Shown: piece after piece, positions 16,884-25,674 of the stretch | Numbering within the stretch: the stretch's first letter is position 1 | Layout: each line of letters begins with the position of its first letter | NCBI RefSeq assembly: GCF_001614315.2 | Contig: NZ_LVEG02000004.1 | Span: 186,001 to 250,000, forward strand | DNA from: Halofilum ochraceum | Lineage (GTDB): Bacteria; Pseudomonadota; Gammaproteobacteria; XJ16; Halofilaceae | DNA length: 64,000 nt | Reading direction: 5' to 3' | The notes under the pieces: generated by a model | Told to the model about the DNA's origin: nothing | The model's database searches: none | What the model saw: the letters and a program-made list of their open reading frames with translations, nothing else | Program-made: the position numbers and the translations under genes

Positions 16884-18152
16884 TTATCGGATGGACCCCT
16901 CCCGGTCGCCCGTTTCCCGGCCGGGGCCGTGGGCATCATCCGCCGACCGTGAACGTGCGGCCCGCTCGCGCCGCAGTGCGCGCTCCATGGCGCGCGGTGC
17001 GCCCACGGCCAGCGCCAGCGCCCCCAGTGAGCATGCGGCCATCGTGAGGACGACCGGCATCAGCGTGCCGTCACTGACCGCGGTGGATAGTGCGCTGACC
17101 GCCCCCGCGACGGTGAACTGCGTGGCGCCGAGCAGCGCGGCGGCGGTGCCGCCGAGCGTGGGGAAGAACTCGAGCGCATTGGCCATGTTGTTCGGTGCGA
17201 TCGCCCCCATGCAGGCCACGGTCACACCGAGACTGATGGCGACGGCCCACAGCGGCGCACCCGTGGCGGCGAACAGCAAGAGTGTCAGCACCGCCGCGGT
17301 CTGCACGGCGACCGCCGCGCGCAGGAGCACGGTGGAATGCCACGAACGCAGCAGGCGCCGATTGGTCAGGTTCACGCAGGCCATACCGGCGATATTGAGC
17401 GCGAACAGCAGCGAGAACGTGGCATTCGAGACGCCGAACCAGTCCTGGAGGATGAAGGACGCATGGGTGATGAAAACGAGCATGACGCTGAAGGCGAGCG
17501 TCTGCAGCGCGATGAATCGCATCGCCGCCACGCTTTTCAGTACATGCATGTAATTCGTCACCAGCGTGCGCAGCGGCGTACGTGTCCGGGCCGCGGGCGG
17601 CAGGTGGCGGAACAGTGCCAGTTGCAGCACCAGGCCGAGTAGCGCCGCGTACACGGCGAGCAGGACGAAGATCCAGGGCCAGTCGCCCGCCGCCAGAATC
17701 AGCGAGCCGATCGAAGGCGCCGCCGCCGGCGCCACGAACATGATCAATCCGATCAGGCCGAACAGCCGTGCGGCCTCCGTGCCGCGGGCGCGGTCACGCA
17801 CGATCGCCGGCACGGAAACGGCGCACCATGCCCCGCCCAGCCCCTGCAGCATGCGCCAGGCCATCATCGCGCCCAGCGTCTTGGCGTGGGCGACCATCAG
17901 GCTGCCAAGGGCGAAAATGGTCAGTCCCGCGAGCAGAATCCGTCGACGGCCATAGCGGTCGGACAGCGGTCCGCCGACCAGCTGCGCGGCGCCGAGCAGT
18001 GCCACGTAGGCGCTCAGCGTCAGCCCCACGGCGGCGTGCTGGACGCCGAGATCGGCCGCGATGCGCGGGAATGCCGGCAGGTAGGTGTCGAGCGCCAATG
18101 GGCCGAGCGCCACGGTCATGCCGAGCAGCAGGGCGATCCGCAGATGCGACAC
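16884..18152 (-). CDS. Bcr/CflA-type multidrug efflux MFS transporter
   Basis: A 422-residue, 12-helix major facilitator. Bcr/CflA features: ALDTYLPAFPRIAADLG in helix 1, the motif GPLSDRYGRRRILL in loop 2-3, and RMLQGLGGAWCAVSVPAIVRD in helix 4 (drug/H+ antiporter motif region). It would exchange protons for drugs or small metabolites at the inner membrane. The start is GTG 18150-18152 with GGAGGAG seven bases upstream. The tail after about residue 385 is charged and probably cytosolic. Convergent with the hydrolase, 76 bases apart with no clear terminator. Confidence 0.88.
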   Translation of the reverse strand: MSHLRIALLLGMTVALGPLALDTYLPAFPRIAADLGVQHAAVGLTLSAYVALLGAAQLVGGPLSDRYGRRRILLAGLTIFALGSLMVAHAKTLGAMMAWRMLQGLGGAWCAVSVPAIVRDRARGTEAARLFGLIGLIMFVAPAAAPSIGSLILAAGDWPWIFVLLAVYAALLGLVLQLALFRHLPPAARTRTPLRTLVTNYMHVLKSVAAMRFIALQTLAFSVMLVFITHASFILQDWFGVSNATFSLLFALNIAGMACVNLTNRRLLRSWHSTVLLRAAVAVQTAAVLTLLLFAATGAPLWAVAISLGVTVACMGAIAPNNMANALEFFPTLGGTAAALLGATQFTVAGAVSALSTAVSDGTLMPVVLTMAACSLGALALAVGAPRAMERALRRERAARSRSADDAHGPGRETGDREGSIR

Positions 18153-18279
18153 GAAAGCTCCTCCGGGTATTCCCGTTCACCGCGCGCAATGGGGCTGAGG
18201 GTGCGGGCAGGATCGGGTACAGTGCTTGCTTAGCGCGTGATTGTCACATCGGAGAGGGTAAGCCATCGCCGGCAAGGCG

Positions 18280-19182
18280 GTGGCGCATACTGCAATGTCC
18301 GACGCCCGTCGCCCCCACGAAGAAGCGGTCATGGCCGCAGGCAACGTTTCCGTCGAGCCGCTCGACTGGGCCAGTATGGAACTGCCCGACGCGTGGCCCG
18401 ACGAGGCGACCCTGCGCCGTCCCGGGACGGTCCTGGCGATCATCCGTCACATCCTTGGGAAACGCGAGAAGGTCCGTCTGCCGGCGGGCACGCCCGGGGC
18501 CGAGCGGATCCCGCGCTATGTCCTGCAGGAGTTCCATGGCCTGCCGAACGGGAATTACTCCAACCGCTTCACGCGCGGGTATATCAAGGGCTTCGAGCGC
18601 TCGATGCTGGGGGAGCTCGACCGCGCGCGCTCGGCCATGGCCGAGCGGCTGCGCGATTGCCGTGCGGTCCTGGATCTCGGCTGCGGCGGCGGCAAGACCG
18701 GCGCCGCCGCCCAGGCCTGCGGGGTGCCGGAGGTGTGGGGGGTGGATCCGTCCCCGTATCTGTTGAAACACGCGGCCAACGCCTGGCCGGGCATGCGTTT
18801 TCTGCAGGGCACGCTGGAAGACATCCCGTTGCCGGATGAACGGGTCGACGGGGTCATGGTCAATTTCGTCTTCCATGAGATCCCGCCGCCGTATCTGCGC
18901 CGTGGACTGGCCGAGATCGCGCGGGTGCTGCGCCCGGGTGGCGTCCTCGTGCTCGCCGAGCCGTCGCCGCAGCAGGCGTACCGGAGCGCGCGTTCACTCT
19001 TTCGTCAGTACGGATGGCGAGGCCTCTATTTTCGGGCGCTGGTCCGGATGATGCACGAGCCCTTCATCGACGCCTGGCATCGTTTCGACGTCCCCGAAGA
19101 GGCCCGGGCGCACGGTTTCGTCACCGAGGACGTGGTCGAGGGCATGCCGATCAAGCGCTGGGTCCTGCGCCGGGCGGGTTGA
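18280..19182 (+). CDS. SAM-dependent class I methyltransferase
   Basis: About 300 residues. A family-specific N-terminal part (HILGKREKVRLPAGTPGAERIPRYVLQEFHGLPNGNYSNRFTRGY) precedes a Rossmann methyltransferase with motif I VLDLGCGGGKTG, GVDPSPYLL, motif II-like GTLEDIPLPDERVDGVMVNFVFHEIPP, and post-II IARVLRPGGVLVLAEPS. It resembles UbiE/Methyltransf_11 proteins; the acceptor is unknown. Start is uncertain: GTG 18280, ATG 18295 and ATG 18331 are all possible, none with a strong ribosome site. Confidence 0.82.
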   Translation: MAHTAMSDARRPHEEAVMAAGNVSVEPLDWASMELPDAWPDEATLRRPGTVLAIIRHILGKREKVRLPAGTPGAERIPRYVLQEFHGLPNGNYSNRFTRGYIKGFERSMLGELDRARSAMAERLRDCRAVLDLGCGGGKTGAAAQACGVPEVWGVDPSPYLLKHAANAWPGMRFLQGTLEDIPLPDERVDGVMVNFVFHEIPPPYLRRGLAEIARVLRPGGVLVLAEPSPQQAYRSARSLFRQYGWRGLYFRALVRMMHEPFIDAWHRFDVPEEARAHGFVTEDVVEGMPIKRWVLRRAG

Positions 19183-19271
19183 GCCGGCCTGCTATATACC
19201 GTGGCCGTTTCGCCGCTTCTGGACTCGTGTTGCGCTGTCGTTGGTTCTCGCCAAGGCGCGGAGGGCGCCCG

Positions 19272-19300
19272 AAAAAACGATCCGGCCCCTGACGGACCGG
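19272..19300 (-). terminator. Intrinsic terminator after the PHB-depolymerase-like gene
   Basis: On the minus strand a stem CCGGTCC/GGGCCGG (one G-U pair), five-base loop, then ATCG and six T (A run at 19272-19277). It begins two bases after the stop codon of the leftward gene. Confidence 0.65.
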
Positions 19301-19301
19301 C

Positions 19302-20351
19302 CTACTCCATGTCACGCCGGAACGGACTCATGAACTCCCACGCGAGCGTCGCTCCCTCGGCGTCGCGGCAGACGTTGCCGAAGATGCGCCGGGCGAGGAA
19401 GGTGTCGGGCAGGTCGTAGCGCAGGCTGGGCAGGGTGTGGCCGCCACCCTCCATGGCGAGTAGCCGGACGGGGGCGCCGCCCGATTCCGGTCTCCAGGTG
19501 ACCTCGCGGAGGCGGCAATCGTCATCCGGGGCGCGGTCCGGCAGATAGCGCGTGCGCCGCGGCGCGTCCGCGGCGTGATTCGCGTTCAGCCACCATGCCA
19601 CGGTGTCCTCGGTAGACCGGATCCGCCCGCCGCGCATGGGGATTTCGCCGCCATCCCATTGCATAAGACGGTCCCGCGTTCCGTTGGTGATCATCAGCGG
19701 GGTGGGGGCCTCGGGCGGGCGGAGGTCCGCGTCGTCGGCCGGCAGATTGGCAATGAACGCGGCGCCCGCCGCGAAGCGTCGGGGTTCATGGATCAGCAGC
19801 CTGTACGTCAGCAGTCCACCGTTGGAGGCGCCTGAGACGTAGACTCGCGCGGGATCGACCGGATAGCGGCGTTCGATCCGGTCCAGCAGGTCCGTGATGA
19901 AGCGCAGATCGTCCGTCCCTGGCGCGTCCTCGGCGACGCCGGTGGCCGTGGCGTCGACCCAGAACTGGTTGTCACCGCGCGTGTCCCCGTTTTCCGGGTT
20001 GGTCCCGTTCGGCACCACGAGCACCAATCCCTCGCGGTCGGCGACATCGAGCCACGCGCGCGGCCCGCCCGCGCGCTCGCCGAACATGTCGCGCATACTG
20101 CGCGAGCCGCCATGGAGCAGGATGACGGCGGGCGCGCCGCGTTCGAGGCCGGGGGGGAAATACAGGCGGTACCAGCGCGTGGTTTCGCCCGACCGCAGGG
20201 ATCGCTCGTACCAGCCGCCGTCGCTCCAGGGGGCGGCGCCGTTGCCGGTGGCGGCATCGGGCCGAGGTCCGGTGCGATCAAAGGCGCAGCCGGCGAGGAA
20301 TGCGACCAACGCAATCAGGATCGTACCGGCCTTCCCGGGCCATTGGGCCAT
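19302..20351 (-). CDS. PHB-depolymerase/LpqC-like esterase lipoprotein
   Basis: A 349-residue protein with a lipoprotein signal (ILIALVAFLAGC, lipidated Cys22). The hydrolase has an early HGGSRSMRDMF oxyanion loop, the nucleophile motif GASNGG at about residue 175, acid near NGTRDRLMQWDGG, and His in EGGGHTLPS. This order matches the esterase family of PHB depolymerases and feruloyl-type esterases, acting on small esters or polyesters outside the inner membrane. ATG 20349-20351 is preferred over a nearby GTG (20360) because GGGAG is properly spaced for it. Confidence 0.82.
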   Translation of the reverse strand: MAQWPGKAGTILIALVAFLAGCAFDRTGPRPDAATGNGAAPWSDGGWYERSLRSGETTRWYRLYFPPGLERGAPAVILLHGGSRSMRDMFGERAGGPRAWLDVADREGLVLVVPNGTNPENGDTRGDNQFWVDATATGVAEDAPGTDDLRFITDLLDRIERRYPVDPARVYVSGASNGGLLTYRLLIHEPRRFAAGAAFIANLPADDADLRPPEAPTPLMITNGTRDRLMQWDGGEIPMRGGRIRSTEDTVAWWLNANHAADAPRRTRYLPDRAPDDDCRLREVTWRPESGGAPVRLLAMEGGGHTLPSLRYDLPDTFLARRIFGNVCRDAEGATLAWEFMSPFRRDME

Positions 20352-20447
20352 GCGACACACTCCCGTGCGGTGGGGTCACCGCCGGCGAGTGTAGCCGGAA
20401 TCGTGCGCGGGGTCCCTGGCTGATCGGTCCCGAGCTGACGGCTGCAA

Positions 20448-21800
20448 TCAGGCGGCCGCCGTCGCCTTGCCGGTGTCCCGTCGGCCACGCCCGAATTCGC
20501 GGGCGACGACCTTGCCGATGTCGACATTGGCCTCGCGCTGGCCGAGGGCGCGGCGGATCTGCCGGGCGTTTACCTGGGCGTCCTCCCGGTCGGTCGCGGC
20601 GAGATTCAGCAGCAGCCGTTTGCGGTAGGGCTCCCCGTCCGGGGTGCGCAGGAGCAGCACGGTGGGCCAGGCGCCGGCGCCGGGACGGCTGCCGACGACG
20701 ATACCGATTGCATCGTTGTCCAGCTGCACGAGACTGCCGACCGGCCAGGTACCGACACAGCGGATGAAGGCCTCGACGAGTTCGCTGCCGAAAGTCTCTT
20801 CCGCGTTTCGGTACAGCTCCTGGAGTGCCTGGTCGGGGCGAAAGGCCCCGCGGTAGGGCCGGTCCGTCGTCATCGCATCGAAGCTGTCCGCCAGCCCGGC
20901 GATGAGTGCCTGTCGCGGCAATGAATCACCGCCAGCCCGTTCTGGATAGCCGCGGCCATCGATGCGCTCGTGGTGCTGGCGCACGATGGCGAGCGCCTCG
21001 GCGGGCACCCCGGCCTCGGCCAGATGCTCACAGCCTATCTCCACGTGCTGGCGCATGGTGGCGCGCTCTGACGAGGACAGTGGCCGCGTCTTGGTCAGGA
21101 TCTCGCGCGGCACCTTGATCATGCCCACATCCATCAGCAGCGTACCGAGGCCCAGGCACTGCAGGGCCTTGCCGTCCATGCCGAGGCTGGCACCAAAGGC
21201 GAGCGCGATGGCGCAGGAATTGGCGGCGTGGTCCGCGAGGTACGAATCGTGGCGCTGCAGCCGACTCAGCCACAGCGACGGGCTCGAATCCTCGCGAATC
21301 AGGCGCGTCATCTGGTCGACGGCCCGTGTCGCTCGGGTAATGTTGATCGGGCGACTCTGGTGGAGCCGCAGCAGCGATTCGCGCACTGCCTCGGAGGCCG
21401 CATCGCGGATATTCGAGGCTGCGTGGACGAGCCGGCTGAAGCGTGCGCGGTCGGGGTGGACGACCGGCTCGAAGAGCGTGCCCGTACACTGGCGCAGGGC
21501 CTCCGGGAGTTGCCGTTGGCTGAGGGCTTCGTGTGTCCGTGATCCGATCTGATCGGTGTGCAGGGGCTGGCGCTTGCCCGCGGCCATGACGGCCTCGGCG
21601 GCCGCCGGCTCGGACTGTCCCAGATCGACATATACGCTGCGGCAATAGGCCCGCAGTGTTTCGATCTCTTGGTCGGAGGCGATCCGAAACCCCTGGAAAA
21701 TGAACGGGGTTTCGACCCAGGGACGGTCGAGGGCATGAACATGCAGCCCCGGGCGGAGAAGATCCACGGGCACCGCTACGGATTGTTCGTTGATATTCAT
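20448..21800 (-). CDS. HD-GYP-domain protein with altered HD site (DUF3391 N-terminus)
   Basis: A 450-residue cytosolic protein. Residues 1-75 match the DUF3391 sensor-like start (VDLLRPGLHVHALDRPW...FIFQGFRI). The catalytic module runs from about 160 to 350 and keeps HAANSCAIALAFG (His191), HHERIDGRGYP (276-286) and LADSFDAMTTDRPYR. The HD pair itself, normally in LLHDIGK, reads LLMDVGMIKV: the His is Met223 and the Lys is displaced. HD-GYP enzymes cleave cyclic di-GMP with a di- or tri-iron site, so this one may be inactive or a sensor. A C-terminal extension of about 90 residues follows. Ribosome site GGAGGTTC before the ATG. Confidence 0.88.
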   Translation of the reverse strand: MNINEQSVAVPVDLLRPGLHVHALDRPWVETPFIFQGFRIASDQEIETLRAYCRSVYVDLGQSEPAAAEAVMAAGKRQPLHTDQIGSRTHEALSQRQLPEALRQCTGTLFEPVVHPDRARFSRLVHAASNIRDAASEAVRESLLRLHQSRPINITRATRAVDQMTRLIREDSSPSLWLSRLQRHDSYLADHAANSCAIALAFGASLGMDGKALQCLGLGTLLMDVGMIKVPREILTKTRPLSSSERATMRQHVEIGCEHLAEAGVPAEALAIVRQHHERIDGRGYPERAGGDSLPRQALIAGLADSFDAMTTDRPYRGAFRPDQALQELYRNAEETFGSELVEAFIRCVGTWPVGSLVQLDNDAIGIVVGSRPGAGAWPTVLLLRTPDGEPYRKRLLLNLAATDREDAQVNARQIRRALGQREANVDIGKVVAREFGRGRRDTGKATAAA

Positions 21801-22073
21801 GACCGGAACCTCCTGACGTCAGTCACGGACGTAAAGAGCCGGACGCATCGCCTGCGTCGCACTCCCGGCTGGACTTTCGGGCGATTGTCGAATATTGCCA
21901 TGGCATAACTTGCCATGACGAGGAACGGGTCACATTTCAGACGAATATTGCGCCATTTATGACGCTTGAGCGCGTTATAAGTCGCTGATCAACGCCGTAT
22001 CAGGCGTTTTCCCGTCATAAAGCGCGCATCATGGGTGCGCTGTTGCGTATTCGGCCGTTGTGCGCCGAGGGCG
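21801..22073. other. Gene-free, AT-richer upstream region of the HD-GYP gene
   Basis: About 270 bases markedly richer in A and T than the rest of the window (AATATTGC, TTATGACG, GTTATAAGTCG), as expected of a promoter region for the leftward HD-GYP gene. TATAAC on the minus strand near 21978 could be a -10 box, without a convincing -35. TGACGTCA at about 21814 is a small palindrome next to the ribosome site. No open frame of interest. Confidence 0.4.
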
Positions 22074-22334
22074 CTATTCGGCGGAGCGGTGGGTTGCCTG
22101 CAGCCGTTTCATGGCACGGTTGAGCAGCGTGTGGACGGCGTTGACACCGCGATCGTGAATGATGCGGCTGGCCTCTTCTTCCTGTTCGGGCAACTCCGCA
22201 CCGAGCAGGATCACCTGGAGATCGCGTTCGCGACGCAACCGGTCGAAAAAGTGTTCGGTGACCGGTCCCCGCTGCTCGCCGTGGGAAAACAGGAGTTGCA
22301 CGGCTTCGCCGAGCGCCTCTTCGTAGGTGTCCAT
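22074..22334 (-). CDS. Small hypothetical protein, helical
   Basis: An 86-residue soluble, mostly helical protein (MDTYEEALGEAVQLLFS...FFDRLRRERDLQVILLGAEL...ASRIIHDRGVNAVHTLLNRAMKRLQ). No family recognised. The start is well supported by GGAGGAG nine bases before ATG 22332-22334. Acidic middle and basic end suggest a small adaptor or regulator, but this is a guess. Ends 273 bases upstream of the HD-GYP gene on the same strand. Confidence 0.72.
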   Translation of the reverse strand: MDTYEEALGEAVQLLFSHGEQRGPVTEHFFDRLRRERDLQVILLGAELPEQEEEASRIIHDRGVNAVHTLLNRAMKRLQATHRSAE

Positions 22335-22430
22335 TGCGCGTCTCCTCCGCGGCGCGGGGCGGTGATTTGCAGTCGCACGCGTCGCGTGCAATGCCGCGCC
22401 TGACCTTATTGTAGGCGATCCGGGGTGGTG

Positions 22431-22919
22431 TCAGTCTATGCGGACCGTGCGCGAGAACAGGCGGACCGGCTGGTCTTCGGCGGCGTGATACACCTCCACG
22501 CGCCAGCGCCCCGGGCGGTCGAGCTCCACTGTCCGCCAGGTGCGGAAGCGCACGGCACCCTCGAGCTGGCGTGTCCAGGTGTCGCGGGTTTTCGCGTCAT
22601 GGTCGACCCGCAGCATGATGCGGGGCGTCGCGCCCCTCGGCACCAGGAATTTCATCCAGGCGTAGATGCGCATGCCGGTACTCAGGTCGCTTTCACTGAG
22701 CGGTTCGCGGCACTCGTAGCGATTCGCGCCGTCGTCATGGATGTCGCGGCAAAGGCGGAAATCCATCAGCACGGGTTGCTCGGCACCGCTGTAGTAGTAA
22801 TCGATTACCCGCCGGGTGTCGTGGCTCGACGGTACGCTGCCCGCATGCGCCACGGGGATCGCGGCCGCAGCGCAGGCCACGACCAGCGCGATTGCCCTGA
22901 AGCGCCGTGTTTCGCACAT
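22431..22919 (-). CDS. Secreted protein resembling DUF2914
   Basis: A 162-residue exported protein: signal peptide at 1-26 (AIALVVACAAAAIPVAHA), then a beta-rich domain. Stretches DLSTGMRIYAWMKFLVPRGATP, MLRVDHDAKTRDTW and the end RTVELDRPGRWRVEVYHAAEDQPV resemble DUF2914-type domains, which share the W-R-V-E-V core; the match is weak and I hold it as a resemblance. Two Cys (in FRLCRDI and RYECREP) could form a disulphide. GGAGG lies nine bases before ATG 22917-22919. Confidence 0.75.
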   Translation of the reverse strand: MCETRRFRAIALVVACAAAAIPVAHAGSVPSSHDTRRVIDYYYSGAEQPVLMDFRLCRDIHDDGANRYECREPLSESDLSTGMRIYAWMKFLVPRGATPRIMLRVDHDAKTRDTWTRQLEGAVRFRTWRTVELDRPGRWRVEVYHAAEDQPVRLFSRTVRID

Positions 22920-23136
22920 GGATACGGTCCTCCGGTCCTGGTGTGATCCGGGCGGAGTTCCGCGCATCAGCACTACCGTTTGGGGCGGTCGTCGCCGATG
23001 CCGGACTGGCTCCGACCGGAGTCCAGTATTAGCCCGGATCGCGCCGGGCGGCAAGGGTGGCTGTTCATGCAGTCGGCCCTGTAGGGACGACCCTGCTCGG
23101 GCGCAGCTGGCGGAGGGCAGTGTGTCGGCGCGATCC

Positions 23137-24183
23137 TCAGTCGCAGACCCGGCGGGCGGCGGCGGTCGCCGTGACCACGGTGGCCGCGTCCGGCGGCGGG
23201 GCATCGGCGAGCCACGCGCGGATGTCGGCGATCGTGCGCCCGCGCTGGCGGTCGCGGGTGAGGTAGTGGTAGCCATTCGGGTACAGGCGCAGGCCCACGC
23301 CGGGCGGCGTGTCCGCGAGGCGGCGGAACATCTCACAGCCGGCCGTGCGCGGAATGATGTCGTCGCGCTCGCCGTAGAGGATCAGCGCCGGGGGCGGCAC
23401 GTCGGCGATGCGCTCGATGCCGGCATCCATCAGGTCGACCACGCCGTGGACCATGTCGATGCGGACGGAACGCAGGATGTGGGGGTCGCGCGCCTGCAGC
23501 CGTGCGATCGTCGGGTCGTCGGTGACGCGGATATCGACGACGGCGCGGCCCCAGCTCTGGCGGGGGCGGGCGGCGGGCGCGATCCAGTGGCTGACCCGCA
23601 GCGCTATCCGCTGGATCCAGGGCAAGGTGTCCCAACCGTGTATCGCTGGCGCCACGAGGATCGTGCTGGCGGGCCGGATCGCTTCGTCGCCGGTGACCGC
23701 GAGGTTTGCGATGGCGCCGCCCATGCTGTGACCGAGCAGGTGGACGGGGGTGTCCGGATAACGCTGGTGCAGCAGACCGAAGGCGCTGCGCGCGTCGTCG
23801 ACCAGCGCGGACTCACCCGCCCAGAAGCCGCGAGTGGCCGTCTCGCCGAATCCGCGCTGGTCATACGCATACACGTGGTAACCGGCCGCGGCCAGATGCG
23901 GAGCGAGTGCGAAAAAGACCCCGCGGTGTTCGCTGAACCCGTGCAGCGCCAGCACGATGCCACGCGGTTCCCCTTCGCCGGACCAGCGGGTCAGGGGCAG
24001 CCTGCGGCCGTCCTCGGCGATCCAGGCCGTATCGGTCAGCCGCGGCCCATTGGCGGCGCCGGCGGGAGGGGGCCTGTCGCGGGTCGCGCAGGCGGTCAGC
24101 GCAAGACTGGCGAGGAGAGCGGCCCAGACCCGGATCGCGATCCACCGGGCGGAGGACCGGCCGCCGGTGTCTTCGGTCACCAC
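23137..24183 (-). CDS. Monoacylglycerol lipase-like alpha/beta hydrolase lipoprotein
   Basis: A 348-residue protein with an N-terminal lipoprotein signal (WAALLASLALTAC). The Hydrolase_4-type fold is complete: LALHGFSEHRGVF (oxyanion), YDQRGFGET, nucleophile LLGHSMGG, acid in LYGERDDIIP, His in PNGYHYLTRD. It would release fatty acids from monoacylglycerols or lysophospholipids in the envelope. Start is GTG 24181-24183 (or the next codon), overlapping the end of the DUF2058 gene by a few bases, which suggests translational coupling. Confidence 0.85.
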   Translation of the reverse strand: MVTEDTGGRSSARWIAIRVWAALLASLALTACATRDRPPPAGAANGPRLTDTAWIAEDGRRLPLTRWSGEGEPRGIVLALHGFSEHRGVFFALAPHLAAAGYHVYAYDQRGFGETATRGFWAGESALVDDARSAFGLLHQRYPDTPVHLLGHSMGGAIANLAVTGDEAIRPASTILVAPAIHGWDTLPWIQRIALRVSHWIAPAARPRQSWGRAVVDIRVTDDPTIARLQARDPHILRSVRIDMVHGVVDLMDAGIERIADVPPPALILYGERDDIIPRTAGCEMFRRLADTPPGVGLRLYPNGYHYLTRDRQRGRTIADIRAWLADAPPPDAATVVTATAAARRVCD

Positions 24184-24779
24184 ATCAGATCGTCGGGCAC
24201 GCGATAGTCCGCATACGGATCTTCGTCCGTGTTGCCGCCGCGCTCGTCCCCGACGTTAAGCACCAGGACCGCCGCCGGGTCGATCCCACGCACCCGTCGC
24301 GCCACTTTCGCCGGCACCAGCTCGCAGCGCTGACCGTCGCTCACGACCGCCAGTTCCCCGCGTGCGATCCGGCCCTGCTGTGTGCCGGTGACGGCGATCT
24401 CGCGTACACGAGCGCCCTGCGTGAAGCGATAGGGCACGGCCGCGTACGCGCGATCGATACGGTTGGCCCGGATCATCTGGCGCAGCCGGTCCGCTTTCTC
24501 CTCGGCGCTTGGCTCGCGCTGCGGTGCGGACGGCGGTTTCGTTTCCGTCTTTGCCCTCTCCGCGGTCTTCGGCGCCACGGCACTACGGTTCGCCTGGTCA
24601 CCGGCGGGTTGCCCGGACTGACGGGATTTCCGCCCGCTGCCCTTTTTCTTCCCGCCGGCACGCTTCCCGCCGGTACGCTTGCCGCCGGCGCGGCGCTGGC
24701 CGCTCTGTCGGGATCGGTTCAGGCTTTCCTCGTCGGCGAGGCCCGCCTGGACCAACTGTTCCTGCAGCGAACTGGACAT
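24177..24779 (-). CDS. DUF2058 (YaiL-like) protein
   Basis: A 200-residue cytosolic protein. The N-terminus SSLQEQLVQAGLADEE, a very basic linker rich in GGK/KR (28-55) and the C-terminal domain RIDRAYAAVPYRFTQGARVREIAV...LVPAKVARRVRGIDP with an acidic end are the DUF2058/YaiL pattern. The family is sometimes labelled a nucleoprotein or polynucleotide-enzyme regulator; the basic linker fits nucleic-acid binding. Function unproven. The ribosome site is weak. Confidence 0.85.
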   Translation of the reverse strand: MSSSLQEQLVQAGLADEESLNRSRQSGQRRAGGKRTGGKRAGGKKKGSGRKSRQSGQPAGDQANRSAVAPKTAERAKTETKPPSAPQREPSAEEKADRLRQMIRANRIDRAYAAVPYRFTQGARVREIAVTGTQQGRIARGELAVVSDGQRCELVPAKVARRVRGIDPAAVLVLNVGDERGGNTDEDPYADYRVPDDLMW

Positions 24780-25012
24780 ATCGGGTGGTCATCGTGATCA
24801 AGAAACCGAGTGCACAGAATACCGTCCGGGGACGCGCGCGCCTACCGTTGGCGCCCGGTCGGCGGGTCGCGGGACCGGCGGCATGCGGGGCGATGCGGGA
24901 AATGCATGTGGCGCCTTGTGAATCCCCGTTGCCCGGTCTATAACAAGCCACTGGATACCGCCATCGTTGGTCAGTTGGCGGTCCCTGCGCAATACGAATG
25001 GGTGGGGACTTG

Positions 25013-25600
25013 ATGGACGCGATGGCGAGTCAGGGCGGGTTCCGCAACGGGATCGATCTGGAGCGGGTGGCCGGACTCATTGACCGGATTCGGGCGAATC
25101 CGGAGTTGGCGCGATTCCGGTTTCGCGCGCACAACCGTTGGGTCGGTGGGAGCGAAAATCGCTCGACGGTGTTCGATTTCGACGGTGTCGGCGACACGCG
25201 GATCACGCGTTATCAACCGTTCGAATTCACGAATGCCGAGCCGCCGGCGCTGCTCGGGAATGATGAGAGCGCGAGCGCGCTGGAGTTCCTGCTTCATGCC
25301 CTGGCCGGCTCGATCACCACGACCTTCGTCGTGCGGGCGGCCGCGCTTGGCATCGCCATCGAGTCCCTGTTTACGGAGGTCGAGGGCGAAGTCGACGTCC
25401 GCGGCATGCTCGGTATCGAGGATGCGCCGCCCTCCGGATATGAGCACATCCGTGTGGTCATCGAGGTCACCGCGAACTGCACTGATGCGGTCGTGGCGGA
25501 GATGATCGAATTCGCTCGCATGCATGCACCGGTGTGCGGCGCGTTGATGCGGCCGGTACCGGTTCACATAGAACGCGCAGGCGCCCCTGAGTCCCCGTAA
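25013..25600 (+). CDS. OsmC-family protein lacking the usual first cysteine
   Basis: About 195 residues. OsmC-type features: FTNAEPPALLGNDESASALEFLLHALAGSITTTFVV, GIAIESLFTEVEGEVDVRGMLG and the end HAPVCGALMRPVPV. OsmC proteins reduce organic hydroperoxides with two cysteines, one in ALA-C and one near the C-terminus. Here the first is Ser (ALAGS), and the only nearby late Cys is shifted (VCGAL). So this copy is probably not a standard peroxidase. ATG 25013 has GGTGGGGAC upstream; ATG 24998 is an alternative. Confidence 0.82.
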   Translation: MDAMASQGGFRNGIDLERVAGLIDRIRANPELARFRFRAHNRWVGGSENRSTVFDFDGVGDTRITRYQPFEFTNAEPPALLGNDESASALEFLLHALAGSITTTFVVRAAALGIAIESLFTEVEGEVDVRGMLGIEDAPPSGYEHIRVVIEVTANCTDAVVAEMIEFARMHAPVCGALMRPVPVHIERAGAPESP

Positions 25601-25674
25601 CGCCCGGGCTCCCGGCGCCTGTGCCCGGCCGTCATTGCATAGCGGCGGGACTTCGCCCCGCGTTTCCCGGCCGC

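Noticed and set aside
18235-18255. GTGATTGTCAC as a CRP site
   Set aside because: Spacing between half sites is three bases instead of six.
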